A stretch of 64,000 bases of DNA from Tipula vernalis. Its lineage: Eukaryota; Arthropoda; Insecta; Diptera; Tipulidae. The translations under genes were made by a program, and so were the position numbers. A model generated the notes under the pieces. It ran no database searches. It was not told the DNA's origin and worked only from the letters and a program-made list of their open reading frames with translations. Below are positions 1 through 11,800 of this stretch, in pieces. Numbering within the stretch: the stretch's first letter is position 1; the number at the start of each line of letters is the position of its first letter. Location of the stretch: positions 16,739,409 to 16,803,408 of the forward strand of contig OY282558.1 of NCBI GenBank assembly GCA_958295665.1, in the 5' to 3' direction.

Positions 1-2500
1 GAGGTTTTTTATAATATTTATGCAGAAAGTTCAACAAAACAATTTTCATTTTATAAGGGCCTAAAAACATATTTTTGATCAATTAAACTGAAATCTCAAA
101 AATCATTAACAAAATTTGAATCAGATGGCTCCATAATACTTGTTCAGATTTTTTAGATGTTAAACCAAAAATTCTTAAAGCTTAAAGATTAGCAGGATAT
201 ACTAATTATAAAATATTTACCAAAGTTGAAAGTTAAAATAAATAGGTAACATTTAACTGCGAAAAAACTCTATTTTGCTCAAAATAGACATGTTTGTCTT
301 TCAAAAATTAAGAAGCAGGAACAAGCCGCTTTCTCAAAATCGTGTGTTGCACTTATTAGCTAAATTACCGAAAGCCTATAATAATGCTGAATATTTCACA
401 TTTCAGCATAAGCCAAATTTATTTAAAATGTTTTTTCAGCATTTTGTTATTCTTCCATGCTCACAAATGTTCTCATCTGGTATAAACACTTACTTTTAGG
501 CAACATAAATTGTTCGTTTTATTTTCTTAGACCACACTACCACATGCCAAATCCTATTTTCGTTCTATAATAGGAGGAAACAATTTCAATGGAGCTTGCA
601 ACTGATGTACACGTATGACACGGCTATAAAAGAACAAGCTTAGCTCTCTTTAGTATCTGTTGGTTTACATAAAAGCCTTGAAGGCATTTTTTTAAATTTT
701 TATGCCAACAACTTTGCTTTTGAGGTATATTTTTTTTGTTGCGGATCTAGGATTAATCAACTTGATGAACACAGTTTTAAAATTCGGTTAAATCTAGAGA
801 AGTTCAGGTCTGATTTAAATCAACATAAAATTACAAACCAAATGAAACTTCGAACAATTTTCAATAATATCAAAATAGAACAAGCGAGCACCTCGTCATT
901 TAACTTTACACGTAAAGTAACTTTGCACTTGTAATTCAACTCCATTCTAACTCGGATAATATCGAAAATCTTACCACTAATTCTGTAAAATCGGAAATAT
1001 TGAATAATATTGTTAATTTCGAATAAGTTATATGCCAATTAACTGAAATCCAGATGTCAAAAAATCATTAACTGTTAAAATCCCATCCTCCCCAACTCAA
1101 TGCTTTACTTAGTTTTGTCTAGGCGAAATACGAATAATCTCGAAATCTACAAAATCTCAAATAATATTTGTTGCAAATCAGCAACGCCAAATACTTTTTG
1201 AATAACGTTCAAAACCTTGAAAATTGCATAAAAAATAGAAAATTTTGTTGTACCTGTAACGTGACGCATTTATTATGATTATTGTTATTGTTAAAGGGCC
1301 ATGTGGCCGTTCAGCCACCTCGTACTGCGACCTAAACCATCTTTTGTGCTTGGCTTTGCTTTTCTATCCGTACAATCAATATTTAGGCTCTTAATGAACC
1401 TGATAATATGGTCGGCCAGTATGCGTTACATACTATCTGGGCTTATTGCTCTCCCTCATAGATGTTTGAAAAAAACTTGTAGCTCGAAATAAGAGAGATT
1501 GTCTTATTTCGGGGAATTTTTGTTCTTAAAATTTTATAAAATTGATAGTGTCATTAATTCAGCAAATGTGTAGTTTACGAAACTTAAAAAAATCGAAAAG
1601 CAGAGAAAACGCGTAAAAATTCGGCTGCTTTATTATACGACAGATGCTCTGCTTACAAGCAGCAAACGCGTTTACTACGGGTGATAAATTACAAAGGTGA
1701 CTTCATAAACCGCACAGTTTCAATTTTTATTTTCTAAATTTTTAATCCGTTTTGGACGCAATTCTTCATTTTTGATAAACTTGCTAAAGTCAAGACTTAG
1801 TTATACCATAATATGTTAGTAACATAACCAGTGTAATTAATATCGTGTAGATTTACTTTTTTCGGTTAATTTTGTTGGAAATTCAGATTCACATTTTCTT
1901 AACATTGATCCTTCGCAGGCTGTCGATTTTTGGTTCAAGTTTATTTGAGATAATTGTATTGAGTTGTTTATTGAGACTACTATGGTACATTTTTGAAGTA
2001 GTGTAGTATTAGTATTAATGAAGACGCAGTCGTTAAAAAAGGCTAAGGAAACTCGTTATTTTAAATAATAAAAAAATGTTATGTCACACTATGTTACATA
2101 ATGTTTTCCTTATTAAAAATAACAATGTTCTTACTACATTTGTTGTATAACATTGCTATTTATAGATGCGTGTTTCCGCTATGTAACAAACTATGTTATA
2201 TAACAAATTTTATAAAATCATAATTTTCGAGATTATTCTTTGCGAATCCATGCTTTCGAAATTAATAGTGGTTATTTAAAAATATTCGGGCTTACCAAAA
2301 TTATTGGCTGTTATTTATGATTTTTGAAATTGTATTTAAATTCAAGTTTTGATAATTTCTGGACTATTCCTGGTTATCCCGTAAGTTTTCGCTATAATTC
2401 GATATTTATTCTTCTTAATGAATTTTATAAATAAATTTCAAGAAGCTTCGAGATTAATCAAGATTGTTCATCGAGTTCTTTAACTTTTCAATTAATTCGA
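1..2500. other. Gene-free AT-rich stretch
   Basis: No reading frame here resembles a known family. A more GC-rich pocket at about 1300-1480 carries an open frame of about 63 codons on the plus strand, with no recognisable domain. The rest is AT-rich with stop codons in all frames. I see no splice-flanked exon, RNA gene or transposon terminus. Confidence 0.6.
2073..2215. repeat. Cluster of TGTTA/TAACA-type words, possibly an old repeat
   Basis: Short words such as ATGTTACATAATG, TATGTAACA and GTTATATAACA recur here in both orientations. A similar cluster lies at about 11950-12115, with words such as TGTAACACT and GTTATATAGCA. They may be two decayed copies of one palindromic element, or chance in AT-rich DNA. 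I could not delimit ends. Confidence 0.2.
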
Positions 2501-2677
2501 AGTTTAATGAATATAAATAGTTGGAGAAAATCAGATAATCGCTTAACAAAGTTTGTCCTTCGACGAAAGAACAATAAAGCAACATTTTCCAAAATTTCTT
2601 CCAGCCGTGGAAATTTATTTATTTATTTCTCTCAACCATTATACAATTATTTTAATTCTTTTTTTATAAACTCATAC

Positions 2678-2699
2678 AAAAAAAAAAAAAAAAAAAAAA
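2678..2699 (+). repeat. Poly(A) run, 22 nt
   Basis: This is an uninterrupted run of A within an A-rich, lysine-coding stretch at about 2507-2824. It lies on the wrong strand to be the tail of the neighbouring minus-strand retrotransposon, on which it reads as T. Confidence 0.8.
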
Positions 2700-2847
2700 G
2701 TGTGGTTAAGAAGATTGGACAATCTTTGTCAAAACGACAGTTACGATTAACCCAAGTGTTAAAAATTAAATTTACAAAAAAAAATAGAATAAAGACAAAA
2801 GAAAAAAAAACCGCAGTAGATTAAAAGAAAATTATACAAAACAAAAA

Positions 2848-4135
2848 TTATTTAGCAAACCTAAACCCCACATCTTTAGTTTCCAGTATCCAGTCTTTGA
2901 CCAAACGCAGAAATTTCCTATCATAAATCATCGTTCTTATATGAGGCAGCAATCGATTAAAAAAAGTGGGCGCAGAAACTATATAATATTTACGAAATAA
3001 TTCAGATGAAAATGGCGGAACAGAGTACAAATTTCGATAATTATTCCGAACTTGATATGTGTAAACAATTCGCGGCAACCGATGACAACTTCGCAAATAA
3101 AACAATCTTAACACTTTAAAAATATATAGGTGCTATAAAGGCAAAATTTTGCAGGCATTGAAAATAGGCCAAGAATGAACGTATCGACGCTTGAAAAACA
3201 TAACCCGAATAATATACTTTCGTAAAATTAATAGCGGTTCAATGGTATCAAAATAAACTCCACCCCAACATGGTAAACCATAACTGATGCGAGAGTCCAC
3301 GCAAGCAAAATAAAAATTGAGTAAAACATTGGATGGACAAAATTTACGTATCAAATAAATTGCACGTAATGCAGAATTAACTTTATTTTTTACAACTTGA
3401 ACATGTGATTTCCAGTTTAAATTTGCATCAACAATTACGTAAGTCACAATTACGTACATGATAAAAAATCTCGGGGATGAAACTTCGATAAGGATCACCA
3501 ACCAATTTGAAGAACATTTTACCTTAGTTTTTTCACTTAAGAGCAAGGAGTGATTATCAAACCATGTGCGAAGAATTTTCATGTCAGCATTTATTTGGTT
3601 AGTTAGGTCATTAACAGTCAAATCAAAATAACTTAATGCAATATCATCAGCAAAAGCAAAAATTTTACCGTTTAAGTTTAAGTCAAAAACTGAATTTATG
3701 CAAATTAAAAACAAGATAGGACCAAGAACAGAACCCTGGGGAACACCATGTTCAATAATACATGGAATGCTTTGCGATTTATCAATCCTAACCATAAATG
3801 TTCGATTACTGAGATAAGACTTGAATCATTTCTGTGATATACCTCTAAAATCAATAGACTGGAGCTTACGCAGAAGATGATTATGATTCCCCATATCAAA
3901 GGCTCTCTTTATATCGATGAAGACTGCACCAACAAACTTCTTCTCATTCAGATTAATATGAATTCCGTTTAAGAAATTAATTAACGCAGATTCAGTAATT
4001 TTGCAAGATGTAAAGCCGTGTTGATGAGGACTTAGAAACTCAAATTTGTCCAAAAACTTCTCAATACGGGATTTCATCGATTTTTTAATGATCTTAAAAA
4101 TTGTGGGTTGCAATGCAATGGGGACCCTAGTTGTA
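2848..4135 (-). pseudogene. Non-LTR retrotransposon reverse transcriptase relic (CR1/jockey group)
   Basis: Three overlapping minus-strand frames carry consecutive RT segments. At 4130-3826 are the fingers (PTIFKIIKKSMKSRIEKFL, then FIDIKRAFDMGNHNHLLRKL with the first catalytic Asp). At 3795-3133 are HGVPQGSVLGPILFLICIN and the catalytic FADDIA box at about 3660-3640. At 3114-2848 is a C-terminal tail of the type that follows RT in CR1/L2-like ORF2 (SAPTFFNRLLPHIR). The frames are separated by frameshifts and stops. Endonuclease, 5' end and 3' tail are not seen, so this is a 5'-truncated dead copy. In such elements the protein copies element RNA at a nicked target site. The family rank (CR1, L2 or jockey-like) is uncertain; RT identity is secure. 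Confidence 0.9.
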
Positions 4136-4266
4136 TTTTTCAGTAATTGCTAAAACGAAAGCGGCAGCCAGCAAAACATTAAGACTCAATTAAAATGCAT
4201 CCGTACCACTTACGCTAATTTTACAATAATTATCTAATTTTATTAAGAATTTAACTTGTCTGTCTG

Positions 4267-4690
4267 TAATCAGTTGATTTTTCGGCATTTTTTATAGACA
4301 AATATATTAATTGTTCATGGCCATCCCAATATTTTCAATTTGGTAAATCTGAAAAATACAGAGGCCAATCGCTCATAATATATCTACTGAAAAAAAGTAG
4401 AAATATCTTCCCCCCCCCCTTCTCCCCGTAATTTTGGCTGAAGGCCCAAAGACTTATACTAATGTACCCATGGAGGGTTCTCATTTTTGCAGAGTGGTAC
4501 ATTGGTATAACTCTTTGGGCCTTCAGCCAAAATTACGGGGAGGGGGGAAGATATTTCTACTTTTTTTCAGTAGATATATTATGAGCGATTGGCCTCTGTA
4601 TTTTGCTGATTTACCAAATTGAAAATATTGAGATTGCCATGAACAATTAATATATTTGTCTATAAAAAATGCCGAAAAATCAACTGATTA
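4267..4690. mobile_element. Long near-perfect inverted repeat (foldback/MITE-like element)
   Basis: The left arm (4267-4468) and right arm (4496-4690) are reverse complements over about 195 bp with only scattered mismatches and a C/G run of different length, separated by a spacer of about 27 bp. Outer ends read TAATCAGTTGATTTTTCGGC on the left and its complement on the right. No transposase is encoded. The TA next to each end could be a TA target duplication or part of the palindrome. Arm similarity this high implies either a young insertion or gene conversion between arms. A transcript would fold into a long double-stranded hairpin. Diverged relatives are at 42077-42485 and 53383-53490. Confidence 0.85.
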
Positions 4691-6081
4691 ACTAATTTTG
4701 TAAGCTTTTTAAAAATATTAAAAATGATGCACTAAATAAACCGATCCACAAACTATTTTCAATTTTAAGAATAAACAGATTCTAAACGCGAGAATTACGT
4801 CGTGCGGAATGTTTTGGTATTCAACAAGGTGACAATAGGTTAGAGCGTTAATCGTATAAGCTATAGCTTCACGATAGTCCGAAAAAGGAATATGGAATAT
4901 TCCAGCAATATTTTGAGATGGCTTTCAATTAGTAAAATTATTGAAAAAAAAAAATAAAATCTAAGCCTTAATCTCTGGAAAAAGTAATGAATTTCAAAAT
5001 TTCATTTCAACATATATAAAACGAAAATGGACGTTGGTTTTGACAAGAAACGCGATGTTTCGGCATGAAAAAGATCCACAAATATAAAAAGCGTAGATTG
5101 TACGAGTTAAATAACTTCTCCATGAACGCATATACAATTCGCATGCATTGTACGCGTAAAGAAAATCAAATGAAATTCACCTTTAGAAAAAAGCAATTTC
5201 AATTGGGCTTTTCGGCCAAAATCTTGTTACAGGAGTATTTGCAGTTAATAAGGTCTATTTTGTAACTAACAAAAAACTGTAAAACTAACACAACTTCTTT
5301 TCTACATTATTAAAATAATTTTAAAGTTCCATCATTAGTTAAAACAGTTAAGGGGAAAATAATGTGGGACTGTTACCGCAGAAATCCGAAAATCGTGACG
5401 CTTGATGTCGATTATGTGAGTTTTCGAAACAAAACTTGATTATACATTTTAAGTTCACGTAAACAGAGGTAACCCTAGAAGGTGAAATTGAATTTCGATG
5501 AATTATAATCAACTATAACTGTACAATTGAAGTGTGGCTGACAATTAGCTTAAATAACTTAACTCTTTTCTGACAGTTTTTTTTACAAAATTTAATAAAT
5601 AATTCGTACAATTTTATGCTCGGTAAAAATCAGCTAATATCGCATAGATAAACCGAAAAGTTAAAATAATTAGCTTAAACTGAATCAGTTTTAATTTCCC
5701 TATATCATTTCCTACTTAGACAACACTCAATCATGACAAATTTCTTCTTAATACTACTATTGAACCTTGCATCCCCCAACTTGCAACACAGACTCTCCTC
5801 ACTGTACCACTTAGTGCAACAAATATTGGTTGTATGCTATTTTGTATTAGTGCCTTCCAAAGTACCCAAATCAATTTCTAAATAAGTTTTAATTACTAAA
5901 AAAAATCGATTTGTTGCAGAAACTGCCATTGGCACTACCTCTTAACAAATACAGTCGACACTGTTCATCTCGCAAGTCATAGAGCTTAGGTGTACTTAAG
6001 ATCTACAGATCTAAATGAATTGTAAATCACTTATCTACTAAAAAAAACCGAATGACTGTTCATGTATGCATGTGATAACAC
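4691..6081. other. Gene-free stretch
   Basis: AT-rich sequence with no reading frame I can assign. An open frame at 5065-5265 is rich in Lys, Phe and Leu, as expected by chance in such DNA. No terminal repeats or RNA genes were recognised. Confidence 0.55.
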
Positions 6082-6085
6082 TGTT

Positions 6086-6250
6086 TGTACCGTTCAGGTG
6101 AGTTGTGAGTCCGTTACCATTGTTTCTTGTTCCGTCTTGGTTGTCGCATGGTCTCGTGACACGCGATTTTGCACGCACAGTGAGATCAAAAACTTAGAGT
6201 CTATGAAAGTAACCACGCGTTGACGAACCCATTGGAGACTGCACGTTACA
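6086..6250 (+). repeat. 5' LTR (internally deleted)
   Basis: The end of this LTR is fixed by the repeat shared with 8684-8890 and by the primer-binding-like site just after it. Relative to the 3' LTR it lacks about 110-120 bp between GATTTTGC (about 6172) and CAGTGAGATC (about 6178). The start at 6086 rests on TGT plus a TGTT flank that matches the right side, and is less certain. Confidence 0.65.
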
Positions 6251-6251
6251 T

Positions 6252-6271
6252 TGGGGCAACCAACGTGGGCC
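6252..6271 (+). promoter_or_regulatory. Primer-binding-like site
   Basis: TGGGGCAACCAACGTGGGCC begins two bases after the LTR end, with the TGG expected for pairing to a tRNA 3' CCA. The priming tRNA was not identified. Confidence 0.5.
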
Positions 6272-6877
6272 AATTGAAATTAGGCGTGAAGAAATATTAA
6301 GATACAAATGTTTTTTTTAGTTGTTCCGTTAGATTTTTTTGTTCTTAAAGCGATTACATTGTAGGAAGGTCGTTGCGTTCGGTAAAAAGAAAAAAAAGCT
6401 TAATGCAAAAAGTTCAACTTTTCAGACGGCATTTTGTTTTTTTGTTCATTTTTGTAATTAGCATACATTATTTAGATTCGGTATTTATTATATGTCTGAT
6501 AATATTGTATAAATATTTATAAAAGTTGTTGTGGCAAGAAAGGAGTGACACCGAACCAGTATTCCAGAGGACATAAAGGCGGAAATCTTTTCGAGTCAGC
6601 CATTCAGGGAAATGAAGAGACGGGTAAGTATAGGGTGGCCTTGTCCCAAACGAGAAAATAAAGACCCCAATTTATCTATCTAAAGAAATTCAAACAAACG
6701 AATAAGTGGCACAGTTTTTAATGAATCCTTAGAGTGCGGAAGAGTAAGATTCGTGCGACGAAACAATTTCTTTTTTCAAGTCAAATACCTCAGAAGAAAT
6801 GAGTACAAATCATTTGGGAAGGCAAATACGATCTAAAAGGCTACAAATAAATAGAACACGTCGACAAAAACTAGATC

Positions 6878-8680
6878 ATGACAGTACTAGTGACATACTC
6901 GTTGCCATATATTAATAGGATTTTGGGTCAGCTAAGTGGTACAAAATACTTGTCCAGTTTCGATCTCAGCGATGCATTTTGGCAAATAGAGTTAAATGCA
7001 GCAAGTCGACCTACAACGACATTTATTTTACCTGGAAGCGGTCTCTTCCAGTACAAGCGTATGCCGTTTGGACTGTGCAATGTGAGCCAAACCCTTTGCC
7101 GATTAATGGACAAGGTTCTCGGAGTTGACTTTGAACCGAAAGTATTTGAGTATAAGTATAATATCGCAGACGTTTGAGGAATATATGGAACTATTGAAGG
7201 AGGTGGCTGAACGTCTGCGGAAGGCTAATCTTTCAATTAGTTTTGAGAAGTCACCAGTCTGTCCCAAGGAGACCAAGTATCTCGGATACATCCTCGACGA
7301 GCAAGGGTTAAGGGTCGACCCCGAGAAGATTACCAGGATTTTGAACTTCCCAACACCAAAAATCGTTAAAGAAGTTCGAACATTAATAGAGATGGCCGGC
7401 TGGTATCGGCGGTGTAAACCCGATTGTTCAACAGTAACCGCACCAATTACCAATCTTTTGAAGAAATTAGCAAATAAGAAGTTTCAGTGGAACGACGCTT
7501 TCATCCAATTACAAGGTTTGCTGGTATCTGCCCCGATCCTTGTAAACTCAGATTTTACAAAGGATTTCGCTATTCAGACGGATGCATCGGACACGGGAAT
7601 TGGAGCAGTTTTAACACAGGAAGTAGATGGAAATGAGTACGTCATAGCTTCCATGAGTCAGAAACTGACATCCACGCAAAGGAAGTATCCAGCAACAGAA
7701 CGTGAGTGTTTGGCCGTGGTGTTGGCCATTGAAAAGTTCAGGCCGTACATAGATGGTGTTAAATTCAAGATAGTAACGGACTGCGCTTCACTGGTTTGGT
7801 TGAGAAATCTGAAGGATCAGGCATCTAGATTGGCTCGCTAGTCAACGCGTCTTCAAGGGCACGATTTCGAACTCTTGCACAGAAAGGGCAAATTTAATGT
7901 GATCCTTGACGCTTTGTCTCGTGTGGTAGAGTACATTGAGATAGATGTGGAGTAGCAGAATGATAAATCATACCAGAAGATCAAAAAGGTTGTCATTGAA
8001 TGTCTGGTGAGTAGCCGGATTTTCGGTTTCAAAACGGAATTTTGTACAAATACTGATGAACTGTATAGAAGGCGACGGAACACATGATTGCGATTGGAAG
8101 TTATATGTACCCCTGTCTGAGCGAAAAACAGTGATGTTTAATAAACACGATTATGCTTTAGCTGCACACCTTGGATTTTACAAAACGCTAATACGGATCC
8201 AACAACAACACTATTGGCCACAGATGGCAAGGGATGTGAGTCAATACGTCAAAGTATGTGACATATGTCAAATAAAGAAACCGAAGTGTGAAATATCGAA
8301 GGTGGGAAGTCATTGCCGTGGATTATGAGAGGCTTTATCCTCGATCCAAGTCCGGAAACCCAAACTTATTGGTAATAATTGATATTTTTAGCAAGTTTGT
8401 CATGCTGAAGGCTGTTAGAAGGGCTGAAGCAGTTTCTCTGACTAAATACTTGGAGGAAAGTATATTCCTGGTATTTGGGGTGCCCTCGGCTCTGATATCG
8501 GACAACGGCTGCCAATTTGATTCAAAACATTTCAAGGCTATTCTAAAACAATACAATGTAGATCATTAGCTTAATGCGAATTATCATCCACAAGCTAACC
8601 CTGTAGAGAGAGTAAACAGAAGTATTTTGTCGGCGATACGAAGTTATCTGAATGAAAACCGGTCACGGTCAACGAATGGA
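6878..8680 (+). pseudogene. Ty3/gypsy Pol relic: RT, RNase H, integrase
   Basis: Domains run in order through several frames. RT fingers/palm are at 6900-7150 (YLSSFDLSDAFWQIELN, then LFQYKRMPFGLCNVSQTLCR). RT thumb follows at 7170-7430 (YLGYILDEQGLRVDPEKI). RNase H is at 7560-7840 (QTDASDTGIGAVLTQE, YPATERECLAVV). The integrase zinc-binding region is at 8160-8290 (HYWPQMARDVSQYVKVCDIC). The integrase core is at 8310-8660, with SDNGCQF at about 8500 and YHPQANPVERVNR at about 8583 carrying the last catalytic Glu. The YLDD active-site box is destroyed at about 7145-7170, where the frame reads EYKYNIA. Stops fall at 7841 and before 8570, and the frame shifts near 7150 and 8300. The protein's end is fused straight into the 3' LTR. 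Dead copy. Confidence 0.92.
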
Positions 8681-8890
8681 CTAGTGACACGCGATTTTGC
8701 CTATTGTGTTATGTTTACCGATAGCGCGTGTTCATTTACACCTCGCCCTAGTCATATTGCTCGCAATCGAGCTAAGTCGGCTTATCATGCTGGTAGAATA
8801 GCGCCCAAAATCACTCACAGTGAGATCAAAAACTTAGAGTCTACCCAAGTCACCGCGCGTTGACGAACCCATTGGAGACAGAACTTTACA
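8672..8890 (+). repeat. 3' LTR (5' part missing)
   Basis: From about 8684 it matches the 5' LTR, ending at TTTACA (8890) before the TGTT flank. The LTR start is missing: the integrase frame (SYLNEN) runs directly into mid-LTR sequence near 8672, so a deletion removed the end of pol, the polypurine tract and the first part of the LTR. Confidence 0.75.
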
Positions 8891-8894
8891 TGTT

Positions 8895-11800
8895 TAACAA
8901 ACAATATTTAAGATTCAAGTCAATTTTGATTTTTAATAGGAACCTACGTTGGGCATTCAATATATTAGCTGCATTTTTTATTCGCTCCCTACAGCTGCTA
9001 CCGGGGGCGATCATATAAAATGTAGTTATCGATAGAGCTCCTCATAAACAGGTAGTGTTGAATATTTTTTATATCAAGTTTTCGGTTGGTACTGGTTTTC
9101 AGCTTTATTTTATTTTATGTTTCCCGGATCCTGGAAATTTGCTTATCTTTCTTAAAGAAATCCAAATTCCTATACTTCAATTGCAAATGTTCTACCTTTT
9201 CAGATGTTTTCTAATTTCTAAATAAAAAGTAATCGATAGTTCTTAAATCTGTGCTATAGTTTGGATGGCAAAGAGTTTGAAGCAGCCATTTTATAATAGG
9301 TACTGGTTGGTTCTCGGGCCTAGAACTAATACTATAGGTGGCATTTTTCGGTACAATAGTCAATCAAAAATAATATTTTCTCTTTAATGTCTTGTTTAAA
9401 AAACCTTTTTTGTTAAGTTAATCCAGTAGCACACCTCTTTTGTTGAACCACACATTTTATGTGTCAACGATAACACGCGATTCAAGAAAATTTCTCACGA
9501 AAGAGTTATTTTATTATGTATATTTAATATATCCAACTATAGATTCAATTCATTTGAAAATCTATTAGCCGATACAATAAACAAACCATTTAGAATAACA
9601 GGTTACAAATAAATAAACAAACAAACAAACAAACGCTAAAATATGCGGTAGGGCTGATTAAATCAATACATGGAGCAGCTATACATAACAAAATAATTGT
9701 ATAAAGTCATCTTTAATCTTCTTATAATCCAACACAACACACAGAAATTATTTTCTTTATTCAAAAACAATACAAAACTACTGGTTTATTGTAATTCCTC
9801 AAAGACATAACCATCCCATATACGTATAGGACACGATCAAACGTAGAACCGGTAAAAGTGTCACATAGATAATCATTTATCTCTTCTCTCCATACGTATT
9901 ATAGACTTATATCTTAGATTTTATTGTTTTGATCAATTATGATAACAAATGATTATCATTTATTTAATTTTTTATTCTAATTTTTCATAAATTTATATTT
10001 TAAGATTATTGAATAAATTTTGTAAGCAAGTACATAAATAATTTTTTTAAGTCTTCTTGTATAGGCTTGTATATTATGGTATACTGGGCGACCTCCAACG
10101 TTGTCATAACAGTTTTTGATTTTAGTTTTTTGTTAATATAATATTTCGATGCAAAAGATTTAATGTCCAAAATTGGTAATTTAAGATGAAAATGAAGAAC
10201 CTGAAATGATTTATGAAAAAATAATCATAAACATAACTCATCTTGATTAAAGTATTTATTTAGATGGATATCTTTCGTTCACCAGTGTCTTGCGGTTTTT
10301 GATTGTATGGTTTTATGTTTTCTCTTTTTTTTTTTTGTATTACATTGTTGTTGGACGGTTATATCTATGACGGAAATAATAATCACGGTATATGGAAGTT
10401 GATTAAAAATTTTACAAACCAACATCGGTATTTTCTGCACACAAAACTCATACAATAGAAGAGACACACCGAACACACTGTGTTCTTATAATTGAACCGA
10501 AATGGGATCATTAAAACGTGTAATTTGTGCGTTTTAGGTTTTTTTTTTTTGACGACCTCACACACACTCCATATAGCCTAATAGGAAACTAATAACACAT
10601 TTCCTATTTCTATTTACCCTATACGCATAGTAACACACCTTTTCTCGTCGTCTTCGTTTTATGTTTTAATCTCAGAACGTAAATTATTTTCAATTGATTT
10701 GTTTTTTATTTTCGTTTTCTTAAGATAAGAGACTATCTTTCTTATGTGTGTATGAATCGAAAGAGTTCTACATGAAAACGGATGTCATCATTTTAAAATA
10801 ATAATAGCGTTTTTTTTTATCATACATACATAAATTAAAAAATAAACGTAATGATGATGCTGGGGTAATTTTCTTTTCATAATATGTTCAAACTATGCAA
10901 TATGTACTACACACAAATAGTTTTGAAGAATTTAGATGTGCATGTCGTCGTCTGCCGCCGTGTGTACATTATGTATATGAAGCGCAAAACGTCTTTAAAA
11001 TCAACTTAATCGAGTCACATAAACTACTGCACAGTTAGATGAACTATTAAGTGCTGCTGTTGTTGTTTAAGTTAATTTTTTTTTCTCTCTCTCCTATTTG
11101 TTTTTCATTAAGACGACACGGTACTCATGATGAAGGTACTTTTATTCGTTTTAATTAATTGGGGAAAAAAACTAATGAGTTTTTAATTTTTCTCACGCGG
11201 TGTCATTACGAGAGACTTAGGCAGTAATGGATTGATTTTTGTTTAAATGCTTCCGTGACTCTAGTACACTTGGGGCGAAAATATTTCCCAAGAAATATGA
11301 AGTGCGATTTAGTAAATGAAATTAGAGTATATTGGAATTTTATGACAGCGCCAAGAATTTATAGTGGTTTTAAAAACCAAATCCAATTTTAATGCTTTTA
11401 TATTCGTCATCAAATTTTCAGGTTTTGGAACTTATAAGTCGCCGCAAATTGGTTTTTAACGATGCACATGTAAGTTGAAAAAATTCTGCCAAACACATGT
11501 GGCAAAGTACTCGTCGAACACACTTAAAGCTCCTAAATTAATTTATGATCGTTTAAACACAAAATTATGATTTTGTTAAATTGCCATTGCAACGTTAAAA
11601 ACGTGTAATATACGAATTCAAATTAACCCATGAACATGAAAATTTTAAAAATAATTTGGGAATATGGTGCGTTGCACAAAGTTCCGAATGCGAAACTGCT
11701 TGTATGTTCCAATAAATAAAAATAAAATACAATTTTAAAGAAACTTCAAAACCAGGACAATTCAAATTTTTGGAATTGAAACAGAAAGCTTAATTATTTG

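Larger units (their letters stand above)
6082..8894 (+). mobile_element. Internally deleted Ty3/gypsy LTR retrotransposon
   Basis: Both ends share a direct repeat. The block from GTGACACGCGATTTTGC to a TTACA end occurs at 6156-6250 and again at 8684-8890. The putative 5' LTR starts TGTACC at 6086, and TGTT precedes it (6082-6085) and follows the 3' LTR (8891-8894), a 4-bp target duplication of the size typical for Ty3/gypsy. A primer-binding-like TGGGGCAACCAACGTGGGCC begins at 6252. Only pol is left inside (6878-8680); no gag is recognisable in 6260-6870. The element is under 3 kb, against 5-7 kb for a complete relative. Confidence 0.8.

Noticed and set aside
2507..2824. Open frame of about 105 codons rich in Lys
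   Set aside because: It is open only because of poly(A) runs and A-rich DNA; no domain or conserved pattern.
9615..9634. CRISPR-like or regularly spaced repeats
   Set aside because: Simple AAAC microsatellite; nothing in the window has CRISPR repeat-spacer structure, and the DNA is eukaryotic.
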